The notes: a model not told the origin generated them from the sequence alone. Numbered from the stretch's first letter, positions 1-8,449 are shown. The stretch: 40,803 bases of DNA from an uncultured Pelagibacteraceae bacterium (GCA_902554335.1 CACDOD010000010.1:1-40803); one strand, 5' to 3'. Program-made: numbers and translations.

Positions 1-720
1 GCTGTTTGTCATTTTCCAACGCTTGAAGATGCAGTCCAAACAGCCCAGCAAATTATTCAATATGGTGTTCCAATTGCAAGAATAGAAATGCTTAATAAAG
101 ATCAAATGGGGATTAGCATTAACTATTCAAAATTAAAAGATATTGAAGCAGTTCCAACTTTATTTTTCGAATTTCATGGATCTGAGAACTCTAACAATGA
201 AAATATTAAAATTGTAGAGGAAATATCAAAAGATAATAAGGGCAGTTCATTTAAATGGGCTAAGGATTTAGAGGAGAGAAATAAAATTTGGAGAGCAAGA
301 TGGGATGTATATTATTCTGTTAAAGCTTTGATTAACAATGGTAGAGTTTATTCAACAGATGTGTGTGTTCCTATTTCAAAAATAACAGAATGTGTAAACT
401 TTGCAGAAGAACAAGCTAAAAAATTTGGGGTAAGAGCTCCAATGGTAGGTCATCTTGGTGATGGAAATTTTCATGTAGTTTTACCTTTTGATCCAGCAAA
501 AAAAGAAATGTATAAAAAAATAAGAGCATTTAATGATACCCTAATTAAAAAAGCACTAGAACTTAATGGAACTATAACCGGTGAGCATGGTGTAGGACTT
601 CATAAAAAAGAGTATTTGTTAGAAGAGCATCCCGATAATATTCCAGTAATGAAATCAATTAAAAGAACTTTAGATCCAAATAATATAATGAACCCAGGTA
701 AAATTTTTGATTTAAATTAG
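1..720 (+). CDS. FAD-linked D-2-hydroxyacid (D-lactate type) dehydrogenase, 3' part
   Basis: Partial gene: the reading frame is open from base 1, so the N-terminal FAD-binding half lies outside the window. The visible 239 residues are the C-terminal substrate/cap domain of the LDHD/GlcD-like flavoprotein family, which oxidises D-lactate or related D-2-hydroxyacids and passes electrons to cytochrome c or quinone. Visible motifs are STDVCVPIS, the metal-binding GHLGDGNFH, the GEHGVG motif and the usual family ending DPNNIMNPGKIFD. An internal ATG at 88 is not the start, because family-like sequence continues upstream (AVCHFPTLEDAVQTAQQI). The next gene begins 2 bases after the stop and encodes another 2-hydroxyacid dehydrogenase, so the pair may interconvert hydroxy- and oxoacids. 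The exact substrate cannot be told from this fragment. Confidence 0.85.
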   Translation, partial: AVCHFPTLEDAVQTAQQIIQYGVPIARIEMLNKDQMGISINYSKLKDIEAVPTLFFEFHGSENSNNENIKIVEEISKDNKGSSFKWAKDLEERNKIWRARWDVYYSVKALINNGRVYSTDVCVPISKITECVNFAEEQAKKFGVRAPMVGHLGDGNFHVVLPFDPAKKEMYKKIRAFNDTLIKKALELNGTITGEHGVGLHKKEYLLEEHPDNIPVMKSIKRTLDPNNIMNPGKIFDLN

Positions 721-722
721 CG

Positions 723-1676
723 ATGAAAAGAATTTTAATCACCAGAAGGCTACTTAAATCTTGCGAAGAAAAAGCTTCAAAAATTTTTGAAGCAAACTTC
801 AATGATAATGACGAATTATATTCTCAATCTAAAGTAATTGAAATGAGCCAGGGATGTGACGGAATTCTAACATCTTTGACAGATAAAATGGATGCTGAAA
901 CAATAAATAAATTACCTGATAGTGTGAAAATACTATCAAATTTTGCGGTTGGATTTGGAAATATAGATTTAGAGGCTGCCAAGAGAAGAGGCATTACAGT
1001 TACAAATACACCTGACGTGCTTACCGACGCAACAGCTGAAATAGGAATATTATTAATACTAGGGGCATGTAGAAGAGCATCAGAAGGTATCGAAAGCGCC
1101 AGAGAAAGTAATTGGAAATGGTCAGCGGATTATTTAATTGGAAAACAATTAACTGGTACGAGATTAGGCATTCTTGGAATGGGTAGGATAGGTCAAAGAA
1201 TTGCAAAAATTGCAAAATCTTTAGGAATGATTATCCACTATCATAATCGTTCAAAATTAAGTGATGAAAAAGAACAAGGTGCAACTTATCATAATAATTT
1301 GAAAGATTTACTTTCAGTTTCAGATGTTCTATCAATTTGTTGTCCAGCCTCAAAAGAAACAGTTGATATGATAAATAAAGAAACAATTGAATATCTACCT
1401 AAAGGAGCTGTTGTGACCAATGTAGCAAGAGGTGATATTGTAGAGGACGAAGCATTAATAGATGCATTAAATCGAAGAAAAGTTTATGCTGTTGGATTAG
1501 ATGTTTATAAAAATGAACCTAATTTAAATTCAGGATATTTAAAACATAAAAGCGCGTTTATTCTTCCACATCTTGGTAGTGCAACAAAAGAAACAAGAAC
1601 AGCAATGGCCAATTTAGCCATAGATAATATTGATGAGTTCTTCAAGACTGGAAACTGTAAAAATAAAGTAAACTAA
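723..1676 (+). CDS. D-isomer-specific 2-hydroxyacid dehydrogenase (glyoxylate/hydroxypyruvate reductase-like)
   Basis: 317 residues, the usual length for the NAD(P)-dependent D-2-hydroxyacid dehydrogenase family. The Rossmann fingerprint GMGRIGQRIAK is at about residues 151-161. The catalytic triad is recognisable: Arg in NVARGDIVEDEAL (about 236), Glu in LDVYKNEP (about 265) and His in LPHLGSAT (about 283). The enzyme should reduce a 2-oxoacid such as glyoxylate or hydroxypyruvate, or run in reverse, in the cytoplasm. The start is ATG at 723, 2 bases after the previous stop, which implies one transcript with the FAD-linked oxidase. After the stop there are 138 AT-rich bases without a clear terminator before the alcohol dehydrogenase. 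Glyoxylate reductase is the best guess; substrate specificity is not readable from sequence. Confidence 0.88.
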   Translation: MKRILITRRLLKSCEEKASKIFEANFNDNDELYSQSKVIEMSQGCDGILTSLTDKMDAETINKLPDSVKILSNFAVGFGNIDLEAAKRRGITVTNTPDVLTDATAEIGILLILGACRRASEGIESARESNWKWSADYLIGKQLTGTRLGILGMGRIGQRIAKIAKSLGMIIHYHNRSKLSDEKEQGATYHNNLKDLLSVSDVLSICCPASKETVDMINKETIEYLPKGAVVTNVARGDIVEDEALIDALNRRKVYAVGLDVYKNEPNLNSGYLKHKSAFILPHLGSATKETRTAMANLAIDNIDEFFKTGNCKNKVN

Positions 1677-1814
1677 AATCCCATTATTCCATTAGATAAA
1701 ACATATCAATCTGAAGTTGTATTAAAAAAGATAATTTTTTTAAATCACAGTTTGGCATGTAGACATATTTTTTAATTCAATCTAAAATTTAAAAAAAAAT
1801 TTAGAAGGGAAAAT

Positions 1815-2876
1815 ATGAAAGCACAGGTTTTACATAAGTACGATCCAGAAATGAAAGAAGGCATTTGGGTTAAAAATGAAGAAATGCCTGATCCAAAAAT
1901 TGAAAAGGCATCAGATGTCATTGTGAAAATAGGCGCTGCTGGAGTTTGCAGGACAGATCTTCATATTATTGAAGGAGTTTGGAAACATATCCAAGACCCT
2001 GAAGGCAAACTACTACCATGCGTAATGGGACATGAAAATGCTGGATGGATAGAAGATGTAGGAAAAGATGTAACGGAATTTAAAAAAGGTGATCCTGTAA
2101 TTTTGCATCCTTTAATCTCAGGAACTGATGGAACGTGTCTAGATTGCAGAAGAGGAAATGATATGCACGCTGCTGCCGGCGCTTTCCCTGGCTTAAGTAT
2201 TAAAGAAGGTGGTTATTCAGAATTACTTAAAACAAGTGTAAGAAATTTAATTAAATTACCAAAAGTTTTAGCACCCAAAGATGTTGCGCCATTTTCTGAC
2301 GCAGGATTAACTGCTTATAGAGTTGTAAAAAAAGCTACAAGACATTTATTACCCGGTCAAAGTTGTACAATTATTGGTGCAGGTGGATTAGGTCATATTG
2401 CAATACAATGTTTAAAAGCGATGTGCGCAGCTGATATAATAATTGTTGAAAAATCTGAGAAAGCTCTAAAACATGCAATGGAACTTGGTGGAGACCATGG
2501 AGTTCTAATTGATGGAAATGAAATTGAAAAAGTTAAAGAACTTACTAAAGGCAAAGGCTCCGAGGCTGTAATAGATTTTGTTGGTGAAAAAGGTTCAACA
2601 GCCATGGGAATTCAAATGACTTCTAATGGTGGGTTCTATTATATTGTTGGATATGGAGAAGAAATTAAATCACTAGCAGTAGATTTAATTATTTCTGAGA
2701 AAACAATTGTTGGAAATTTAGTAGGAACGTGGTCTGAATTATATGAATTAATGGAGTTAGCTGACAGAGGAAAAGTTAAGCTATCCATGCAAGAATATAA
2801 ATTAGACGATGCTAACAAAGCGCTACATGATCTTAATGATGGCAAGGTTAAAGGTCGTGCAGTGTTAGTTCCATAA
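1815..2876 (+). CDS. Zinc-dependent NAD(P) alcohol dehydrogenase (MDR family)
   Basis: 353 residues, the normal length for medium-chain alcohol dehydrogenases. Catalytic zinc ligands are visible as Cys in GVCRTDLH (about 45) and the GHENAG His/Glu (about 73-74), with DAGLTAYR offering the Asp seen in some secondary-alcohol dehydrogenases. The coenzyme fingerprint GAGGLGHIAIQC lies near 187-198. The structural zinc lobe is reduced: only two of the usual four cysteines remain (TCLDCRRGNDMHAA, about 107 and 110), with an Asp at the first position and no Cys at the fourth. The start at 1815 has a good Shine-Dalgarno (AGAAGGGA, 1803-1810). The gene sits 19 bases before an ABC binding-protein gene, so it may oxidise or reduce the imported compound; that link is inference. 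Confidence 0.88.
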   Translation: MKAQVLHKYDPEMKEGIWVKNEEMPDPKIEKASDVIVKIGAAGVCRTDLHIIEGVWKHIQDPEGKLLPCVMGHENAGWIEDVGKDVTEFKKGDPVILHPLISGTDGTCLDCRRGNDMHAAAGAFPGLSIKEGGYSELLKTSVRNLIKLPKVLAPKDVAPFSDAGLTAYRVVKKATRHLLPGQSCTIIGAGGLGHIAIQCLKAMCAADIIIVEKSEKALKHAMELGGDHGVLIDGNEIEKVKELTKGKGSEAVIDFVGEKGSTAMGIQMTSNGGFYYIVGYGEEIKSLAVDLIISEKTIVGNLVGTWSELYELMELADRGKVKLSMQEYKLDDANKALHDLNDGKVKGRAVLVP

Positions 2877-2882
2877 ATAAAA

Positions 2883-2890
2883 AGGAGAGG
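2883..2890 (+). promoter_or_regulatory. Strong Shine-Dalgarno site of the ABC binding-protein gene
   Basis: AGGAGAGG lies 5 bases before the ATG at 2896. Most genes in this window have little or no recognisable ribosome binding site, so this points to high translation of the binding protein. It also supports the chosen start. Confidence 0.7.
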
Positions 2891-2895
2891 GAAAG

Positions 2896-4437
2896 ATGAA
2901 GATAATAAAGACATACGTAACCGTTCTAATATCAACTTTGTTGGTATTTAGCCCAGTTGCGTACGCAGATAAGTGGAGTGACCAATTTCCACATATCAAA
3001 GCTACCGGGGATATTCCTGGGGAGTGTTCTTACGAGTCAATGTCAAAAAAAGATTATTCCGGTAAAACACTTAAAATAAATACACACGCAGTTCCAGTTA
3101 TGGGTGAGCCAACAGCTTTACATGCTGAACAGTTTGCAAAACTTACAGGTGCAAAAGTTGATGTAACTCATACACCAGCTGGAGACTTGTACGCTAAAGC
3201 TATGGTTCCATTCCAAGCAGGACAGGCTCCATATGATATCGTTTTTGGATTTTCTAATTTCATTAACGATTGGAAAAGATATCTAGAACCAGTTCCAAAA
3301 AAATATACTGAAATGAGACAGATGAAAGACGTTACCAAGTCTCACATCGGTGTTGCTTCTTGGGATGGTGTTATGTATCAATTCCCAGTGGATGGTGACA
3401 GGCATTATCTAAAATATAGAAAAGATGTAATTGATAATCCTAAATACCAAAAGAAATATAAAGCAGATACAGGTAAAGAACTTCGAGTTCCAAGAACATG
3501 GAAGGAGTATGGAGAAATAGCTTCATACTTTAATGGCTGGGATTGGGATGGCGATGGAGAGCCAGAATATGGTTCTGCAGAAGTTATGAAAAAAGATGAC
3601 CTAATGTATGCAGCTTTTTTTAGTAGATCAGTTGCTTATTCTAAAAATCCAAGAACTCCTGGTGGTTTCTTTTTTGATTTAGATACAATGAAACCATTAA
3701 TTAATAATCCAGGTTTTGTTGAAGCTTTAACTGATTGGGTTGAAGCTACAAAATATGTTCCTCCAGGAGGAATTAACTTTGGATTAGGAGATGAAATTGG
3801 TTCTTTTGGTGGTGGCCAAACCCTCTTTAGTTTTTCATGGGATGATGCATTGATTGCAGCTATGCAAGATGATAGTCCAATTAAAAATAAAGTAGCCGCA
3901 GCTCCTCTACCTGGTGCTGATAGAGTTTGGAATAGAATGACAAACAGATGGGAAAACCAATACAATCAAGCTCCTTACATCGTATGGGGTTGGGCAGTTG
4001 GTGTTGCTAAAAAGAGTAAAGTTAAAGAGATGGCATTTGATTACTTATGCTTCTTTGCTAATGATGCAAACCACCAAGCCGACCTAGCAATAGGTAGATT
4101 TGGTGTTAATCCATTCAAAAAATCTGATTTTGATCCTAATATCTATATCGATACAATGGGTTGGGATCCAGAAATTGCAAAATCTTACACTGACACTTTA
4201 TTGGAAATGGAAGAAAAAAGTAAAAATAGAGTATTTCCATTAAGAGTACCTGGTGTTTTTGAATTCACTAGTGCTGTTGCAACAGGAACTTCAAAAGCTC
4301 TTGCAGGACAATTATCTCCTCAAGAAGCTTTAGATGAAGTTGCAAAAGAGTGGGAAGCAATACTAAATAGAGTAGGTAAAGATAATGTTAAGGCTGCCTA
4401 TGCTGTTGGTGTAGCGATGGAAGATAACAAGTTATAA
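2896..4437 (+). CDS. ABC transporter periplasmic substrate-binding protein (family 1, sugar/polyol type)
   Basis: 513 residues. An N-terminal signal peptide (MKIIKTYVTVLISTLLVFSP, probable cleavage after VAYA at residue 24) sends it to the periplasm. The mature protein has the fold-family features of family 1 extracellular solute-binding proteins: an N-terminal lobe resembling carbohydrate binders (LKINTHAVPVMGEPTALHAE, TPAGDLYAKAMVPFQAG), several aromatic residues likely to line a sugar or polyol site (FNGWDWDGDG, FSFSWDDALIA, YIVWGWAVGV), and an ending (VFPLRVPGVFEFTSAVATG, LSPQEALDEVAKEW) typical of the group. It heads a five-gene operon with two permeases and two ATPases, the composition of the rhizobial glycerol transporter GlpSTPQV, which I use only as an analogy. 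The ligand is unknown; glycerol, another polyol or a monosaccharide are the candidates. Confidence 0.85.
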   Translation: MKIIKTYVTVLISTLLVFSPVAYADKWSDQFPHIKATGDIPGECSYESMSKKDYSGKTLKINTHAVPVMGEPTALHAEQFAKLTGAKVDVTHTPAGDLYAKAMVPFQAGQAPYDIVFGFSNFINDWKRYLEPVPKKYTEMRQMKDVTKSHIGVASWDGVMYQFPVDGDRHYLKYRKDVIDNPKYQKKYKADTGKELRVPRTWKEYGEIASYFNGWDWDGDGEPEYGSAEVMKKDDLMYAAFFSRSVAYSKNPRTPGGFFFDLDTMKPLINNPGFVEALTDWVEATKYVPPGGINFGLGDEIGSFGGGQTLFSFSWDDALIAAMQDDSPIKNKVAAAPLPGADRVWNRMTNRWENQYNQAPYIVWGWAVGVAKKSKVKEMAFDYLCFFANDANHQADLAIGRFGVNPFKKSDFDPNIYIDTMGWDPEIAKSYTDTLLEMEEKSKNRVFPLRVPGVFEFTSAVATGTSKALAGQLSPQEALDEVAKEWEAILNRVGKDNVKAAYAVGVAMEDNKL

Positions 4438-4452
4438 AATATAACTTTATTT

Positions 4453-4478
4453 GTGGCCGTTTAACTATAAACGGCCAC
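4453..4478 (+). promoter_or_regulatory. Intergenic hairpin between binding protein and permeases
   Basis: A perfect 11-bp inverted repeat, GTGGCCGTTTA (4453-4463) and TAAACGGCCAC (4468-4478), encloses the 4-base loop ACTA. No T-run follows, so it is not a classic intrinsic terminator. It is better read as an RNA-stabilising or processing stem that protects the binding-protein message and reduces expression of the membrane subunits. Confidence 0.7.
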
Positions 4479-4500
4479 AGCATATTAAATCCAAAAAATT

Positions 4501-5364
4501 ATGAATTTTAAACACAAGTTTGTTTTTTTATTTCCAGGACTTTTTGTGTTAATTGGAATTTTAATATTTCCAATTATTTTTACCATTAGACTAAGTTTTT
4601 CTGGATGGAATAGCTACACACCAGAAATGAACTTTATCGGAATAACAAATTATATAAGATTATTCACTGATGACCCTAGATTTTGGGAATCATTTTTTAG
4701 ATTAAGTTTTTTATCAGTGACTACAGTTATTCTTCAATACATTATTGGATTTTCTTTAGCTTTAATGGTTTGGAGAGATATAAAGTTTAAAAGATTTTTT
4801 AGAGTAATGTTTTTGATACCTATGATGACCACTCCTGTAATAATGACTGTTATTTGGAGAACTTTTTTTCATGAATCGTTAGGTCCCGTAAATGACTTAT
4901 TGGGAACTTTTGGTATTGGTCCTAAATGGCTAAGTGATCCAGCAACAGCAAAAATAACTGTAATAATTGTTGAGGTATGGCAGTGGACACCTTTTATGTT
5001 TTTATTACTACTCGCAGGATTACTGTCATTGCCCAAAGAGCCTTTTTTGGCAGCTGCAATTGATGGAGCTAGTGCATTTAGAAAATTCGTCTTTGTTACT
5101 TTTCCTTTGATGGCCCCAATATCAATTGGAGCAATAATTATAAGATTAATTGAGGCTTCAAAAATAATGGATACAGTGTTTGTTCTAACATCAGGTGGAC
5201 CAGGTACAGCGACAGAGACGTCTAGTTTTTATATTTACATAAAGGGCTTGAGAGAGTTTCAGATGGGCTATGCAGCTACACTTTCTTTTACTTATCTTGT
5301 GATAATGATTATTAGCTTAACAATAATTGCTAAAGTTTTAACTAAATTAATGATCAAGGAATAA
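4501..5364 (+). CDS. ABC transporter permease, MalF/UgpA-like
   Basis: 287 residues, six or so membrane segments (first at about 7-28, then clusters near 70-95, 105-130, 155-178, 205-225 and 260-282). The ATPase-docking EAA loop reads AAAIDGASAFRKFVFVTFPL near residues 183-202, with the conserved Gly. It belongs to the MalF-type half of carbohydrate importers and should pair with the next gene in the inner membrane. The start is ATG at 4501 with no visible Shine-Dalgarno, 63 bases after the binding-protein stop and 22 bases after a strong hairpin, which suggests lower expression than the binding protein. The MalG-type partner follows after 2 bases. Confidence 0.92.
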   Translation: MNFKHKFVFLFPGLFVLIGILIFPIIFTIRLSFSGWNSYTPEMNFIGITNYIRLFTDDPRFWESFFRLSFLSVTTVILQYIIGFSLALMVWRDIKFKRFFRVMFLIPMMTTPVIMTVIWRTFFHESLGPVNDLLGTFGIGPKWLSDPATAKITVIIVEVWQWTPFMFLLLLAGLLSLPKEPFLAAAIDGASAFRKFVFVTFPLMAPISIGAIIIRLIEASKIMDTVFVLTSGGPGTATETSSFYIYIKGLREFQMGYAATLSFTYLVIMIISLTIIAKVLTKLMIKE

Positions 5365-5366
5365 AC

Positions 5367-6215
5367 ATGTATAAATTATACACTTTTTTGAAATATTCTT
5401 TTGTAACTTTTTGGACCATGTTTGTAGTTGCACCTTTCTTGTGGGCACTCTCGACTTCATTTAAAGATTTCCAGTCTGTTAATAGTAAAGTTACTTACAT
5501 TCCTTGGGTTGATTATGAACCTTCTTTAGAGGGATGGAAAGTTTTAATAAAATCTCCAGCAAAGGGTGGAGTTGACATAGTAGAACCTTATTTTAATAGT
5601 ATTTTTGTAACTTGCACTGCAAGTGTGATAAGTATTGTTCTCGGAACATTGGCTGCTTATGCTTTATCAAGATTTACGTTCAAAGCTGGTTTTGTAAGAA
5701 ATAACGACATAACATTTTTTTTTATTTCTCAAAGGATAATGCCACCAATTGTTCTTTCGATCCCTTTTTTCATATTTTTGAGCACGATTGGATTATTAGA
5801 TAGTCTTATTGGTTTAGTAGTTGTTTATATAGTTTTACTAATGCCAATTGCAGTTTGGATAATGGTTGATTTTTTCAATAGGGTTCCAAAGGAATTAGAT
5901 GAAACAGCACTAATTGACGGATGTAATCCATATCAAGCATTTTATAAGGTAGTTCTTCCAAATTCTATTCCTGGATTAATTGTAGCTGGAATGTTTTGTA
6001 TAATTTTTGGTTGGATAGATTTCTTTTTTGCATTTATTTTAACTTTTACAGAAGTTCAATTGTTGCCAGTTAAAGTAGTTGCATTAAATTCTTCAGTAAC
6101 TCCATGGTGGAGTTTGTCTGCCTCTGCCCTAGTTTCGGTTGCACCTCTAATCATTGTTGCATTTATTGTTGAAAGATATTTATCAAAAGGAAATTTATCT
6201 GGAGCTCTAAAATAA
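5367..6215 (+). CDS. ABC transporter permease, MalG/UgpE-like
   Basis: 282 residues with about six membrane segments. The EAA docking loop is ETALIDGCNPYQAFYKVVLP (residues about 178-197). The N-terminal pattern FLWALSTSFKDF is typical of MalG-type permeases. It begins 2 bases after the MalF-type gene, and its stop TAA overlaps the next ATG by one base (TAATG at 6213-6217), indicating translational coupling with the first ATPase. The two permeases together should form the transmembrane channel of the importer. Confidence 0.92.
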   Translation: MYKLYTFLKYSFVTFWTMFVVAPFLWALSTSFKDFQSVNSKVTYIPWVDYEPSLEGWKVLIKSPAKGGVDIVEPYFNSIFVTCTASVISIVLGTLAAYALSRFTFKAGFVRNNDITFFFISQRIMPPIVLSIPFFIFLSTIGLLDSLIGLVVVYIVLLMPIAVWIMVDFFNRVPKELDETALIDGCNPYQAFYKVVLPNSIPGLIVAGMFCIIFGWIDFFFAFILTFTEVQLLPVKVVALNSSVTPWWSLSASALVSVAPLIIVAFIVERYLSKGNLSGALK

Positions 6216-7294
6216 TGAATTTAGTAGCAAAAAGTTTAACTTATAAGCCAGATAATGAGTTTCATTTAAAAGATGTTTCTTTCAATTTTAAAAAAGGGAA
6301 TTTGTACACCATTCTTGGAAGGACTCTTTCAGGCAAAACTACACTTTTAAAAACAATTGCTGGATTATTGAATCCTGATAGTGGTGAAATCAAATTTGAG
6401 GATAAAGAATTTAACAAAATACCAGTTTGGGAAAGAAATGTTGCAATGGTTTATCAGCAATTTATTAACTATCCTCACTTAACTGTTTATGAAAATATTT
6501 CTTTTCCATTAAAACAAAGAAAATTAGATAAGCAAAAAATTAAAATTGATGTAGAGGAAGCTTTAAAAACCGTGGGTCTGATGGGTTTCGAAAAAAGAAA
6601 AATACAAGAATTATCTGGAGGTCAACAACAAAGAGTAGCTTTAGCGAGATCATTAGCAAAAAAAGCAAAAATTTTATTATTAGACGAGCCTTTGGTTAAT
6701 TTAGATTATAAATTAAGAGAACAACTTAGAGAAGAATTTAAAAGAATTTTCTTAGGGGGTTTTGCAGAAGACACAATACTAATTTATTCAACAACAGATC
6801 CTCAGGAAGTAATGGAACTTAATGGAGAGGTGATTGTTTTAAATGAGGGAAAAGTTTTACAGACAGGACCTGCAAAGGAAATATTTGAAAAACCAAAAAA
6901 TTTAAAGGTTGCAGAAATATCCAATGACCCACCAATGAATATTATAAATGGATCAAAGACAAATGACAAAGTTAATTTCGAAAGTATAAATATTGATCTT
7001 CCAAATTATTTATCAAAATTGAAAAATGATAATTATAGTTTTGGAATTCGAGCTTCAGAAGTTAAATTAAGTGAACGAGGTGAGGAATTTGAGGTTGAAT
7101 TAGCTGAAATAAGCGGCTCAGAAACACTTCTCCATTTAAAAAGAGGCAACACTAAAATAATATCGCTTATTGAGGAAGTCATGAATTTTAAAATCCATGA
7201 AAAAGTTAAAATAGAATTTAATTCAAATAAATTTTATGTTTTTGGAGATAATGGAAACTTAATTTCTTCACCATACGGATCAAATAATGGCTAA
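6215..7294 (+). CDS. ABC transporter ATPase 1 (MalK/UgpC type), H-loop His replaced
   Basis: 359 residues: an N-terminal nucleotide-binding domain (about 1-235) and a C-terminal TOBE-type regulatory domain, as in MalK/UgpC. Walker A is GRTLSGKTT (about 35-43), Q-loop VYQQF, signature LSGGQQQR (about 133-140, fully canonical) and Walker B ILLLDEP with the catalytic Glu. The switch/H-loop, normally THD, reads STTDPQE near 194, so the catalytic-site histidine is a threonine. The gene overlaps the second ATPase gene by 8 bases, and the two probably form a heterodimer. The defect here is complemented by that partner's intact H-loop, as set out in the findings. Confidence is high for the family and moderate for the mechanistic reading. 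Confidence 0.93.
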   Translation: MNLVAKSLTYKPDNEFHLKDVSFNFKKGNLYTILGRTLSGKTTLLKTIAGLLNPDSGEIKFEDKEFNKIPVWERNVAMVYQQFINYPHLTVYENISFPLKQRKLDKQKIKIDVEEALKTVGLMGFEKRKIQELSGGQQQRVALARSLAKKAKILLLDEPLVNLDYKLREQLREEFKRIFLGGFAEDTILIYSTTDPQEVMELNGEVIVLNEGKVLQTGPAKEIFEKPKNLKVAEISNDPPMNIINGSKTNDKVNFESINIDLPNYLSKLKNDNYSFGIRASEVKLSERGEEFEVELAEISGSETLLHLKRGNTKIISLIEEVMNFKIHEKVKIEFNSNKFYVFGDNGNLISSPYGSNNG

Positions 7295-8363
7295 AATAGA
7301 TTTATCAAATATTTCACACACTTATAATCCAAATGTTGAAAATCCAACTTATGCATTAAATCCTTTTTCAATGACTTGGAAAAATGGTGATCGTTATGCA
7401 ATTCTTGGTCCCTCTGGATGTGGGAAAACAACAATGTTAAATATTGTTTCAGGCTTAGTCAGACCATCAGGAGGAAAAATTTTATTTGATGACAAAGATG
7501 TAACTGACTTGATTACAGAAAGCAGAAATATTGCACAAGTTTTTCAATTTCCAGTTATTTATAATACAATGACAGTTTATGATAACTTAGCCTTCCCTTT
7601 AAAATGTAGAGATTTTTCAAAAAAAAAAATAGAGGAGAGGGTTCAATCAGTTTCAGAAACACTTAATCTTTCATCCTTTTTAAATATGCCAGCAAGAAAG
7701 CTTACAGCAGACCAAAAACAACTTATATCTCTTGGTAGAGGACTGGTAAGAGAAGATGTGGCCGCAGTTTTAATGGATGAACCTTTAACTGTCATTGATC
7801 CAGATTTAAAATTTAGACTTAGAAGAAGTTTAAAAGAAATTAATGAACAATATAAAACTACTTTAGTTTATGTCACCCATGATCAAAATGAAGCTATGAC
7901 ATTTGCTGATAATATTATTGTTATGGATCAGGGGGAGATTGTACAAGTAGGCCTACCAAAAGATTTATTCGAAAAACCAAAAACTACTTTTGTTGGATAT
8001 TTTATTGGATCGCCAGCCATGAATTTATTTAGTTCTGAGGTATCATCAAATAATTCAATTAAATTTAATAATTTAGAAATTAATACAAGAACAGATTTAT
8101 CAAAAATCAAAAATAAAAAAGTTAAATTAGGTATAAGATCTGAGTTTATTAAAATAGCAAATGAACAAAAAGATAATGTCGTAAATGTAAAAGTAATTAG
8201 AGTTGAAGATTTTGGTAATTTTAAACTAATTACAGGAAAAATTGGAGATTTCGAAATCAAATCAAAAGTTGAAAGAGAAATACCTATCTCATCAGATAAT
8301 CTTAAACTTTATCTGCCAGCAGATAAGTGTTGTATATATTCTGAAGATAAACTTATCCAATAA
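7287..8363 (+). CDS. ABC transporter ATPase 2 (MalK/UgpC type), degenerate signature
   Basis: 358 residues with the same layout as the preceding ATPase. Walker A GPSGCGKTT (about 41-49) and H-loop VTHDQNEA (His about 197) are canonical, and Walker B AVLMDEP carries the catalytic Glu. The signature motif, usually LSGGQ, is LTADQ (about 139-143), a clear loss of both glycines. A C-terminal TOBE-type domain follows (about 240-358). The gene ends the ABC operon; an 86-base spacer with a strong Shine-Dalgarno then leads to the first TRAP binding protein. Two separate, non-identical MalK-type ATPases in one operon are also found in the rhizobial glycerol transporter (GlpS and GlpT). Confidence 0.93.
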   Translation: MAKIDLSNISHTYNPNVENPTYALNPFSMTWKNGDRYAILGPSGCGKTTMLNIVSGLVRPSGGKILFDDKDVTDLITESRNIAQVFQFPVIYNTMTVYDNLAFPLKCRDFSKKKIEERVQSVSETLNLSSFLNMPARKLTADQKQLISLGRGLVREDVAAVLMDEPLTVIDPDLKFRLRRSLKEINEQYKTTLVYVTHDQNEAMTFADNIIVMDQGEIVQVGLPKDLFEKPKTTFVGYFIGSPAMNLFSSEVSSNNSIKFNNLEINTRTDLSKIKNKKVKLGIRSEFIKIANEQKDNVVNVKVIRVEDFGNFKLITGKIGDFEIKSKVEREIPISSDNLKLYLPADKCCIYSEDKLIQ

Positions 8364-8437
8364 GCTAAATAATTCAATAATTTTTTTATAAGACTCTGAT
8401 CAAGATTTATGATTATATGTCTAGACTTAATTAAGTA

Positions 8438-8446
8438 AGAGGAGGG
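8438..8446 (+). promoter_or_regulatory. Strong Shine-Dalgarno of first TRAP binding protein
   Basis: AGAGGAGGG ends 3 bases before the ATG at 8450. It is among the best ribosome binding sites in the window and fixes the start of the Tat-like leader. Confidence 0.7.
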
Positions 8447-8449
8447 AAA

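Noticed and set aside
1677-1814. Terminator or promoter in the gap before the alcohol dehydrogenase
   Set aside because: Only weak AT-rich inverted repeats (TCTAAA/TTTAGA around 1780-1808) and no convincing -35/-10 pair; not enough to call.
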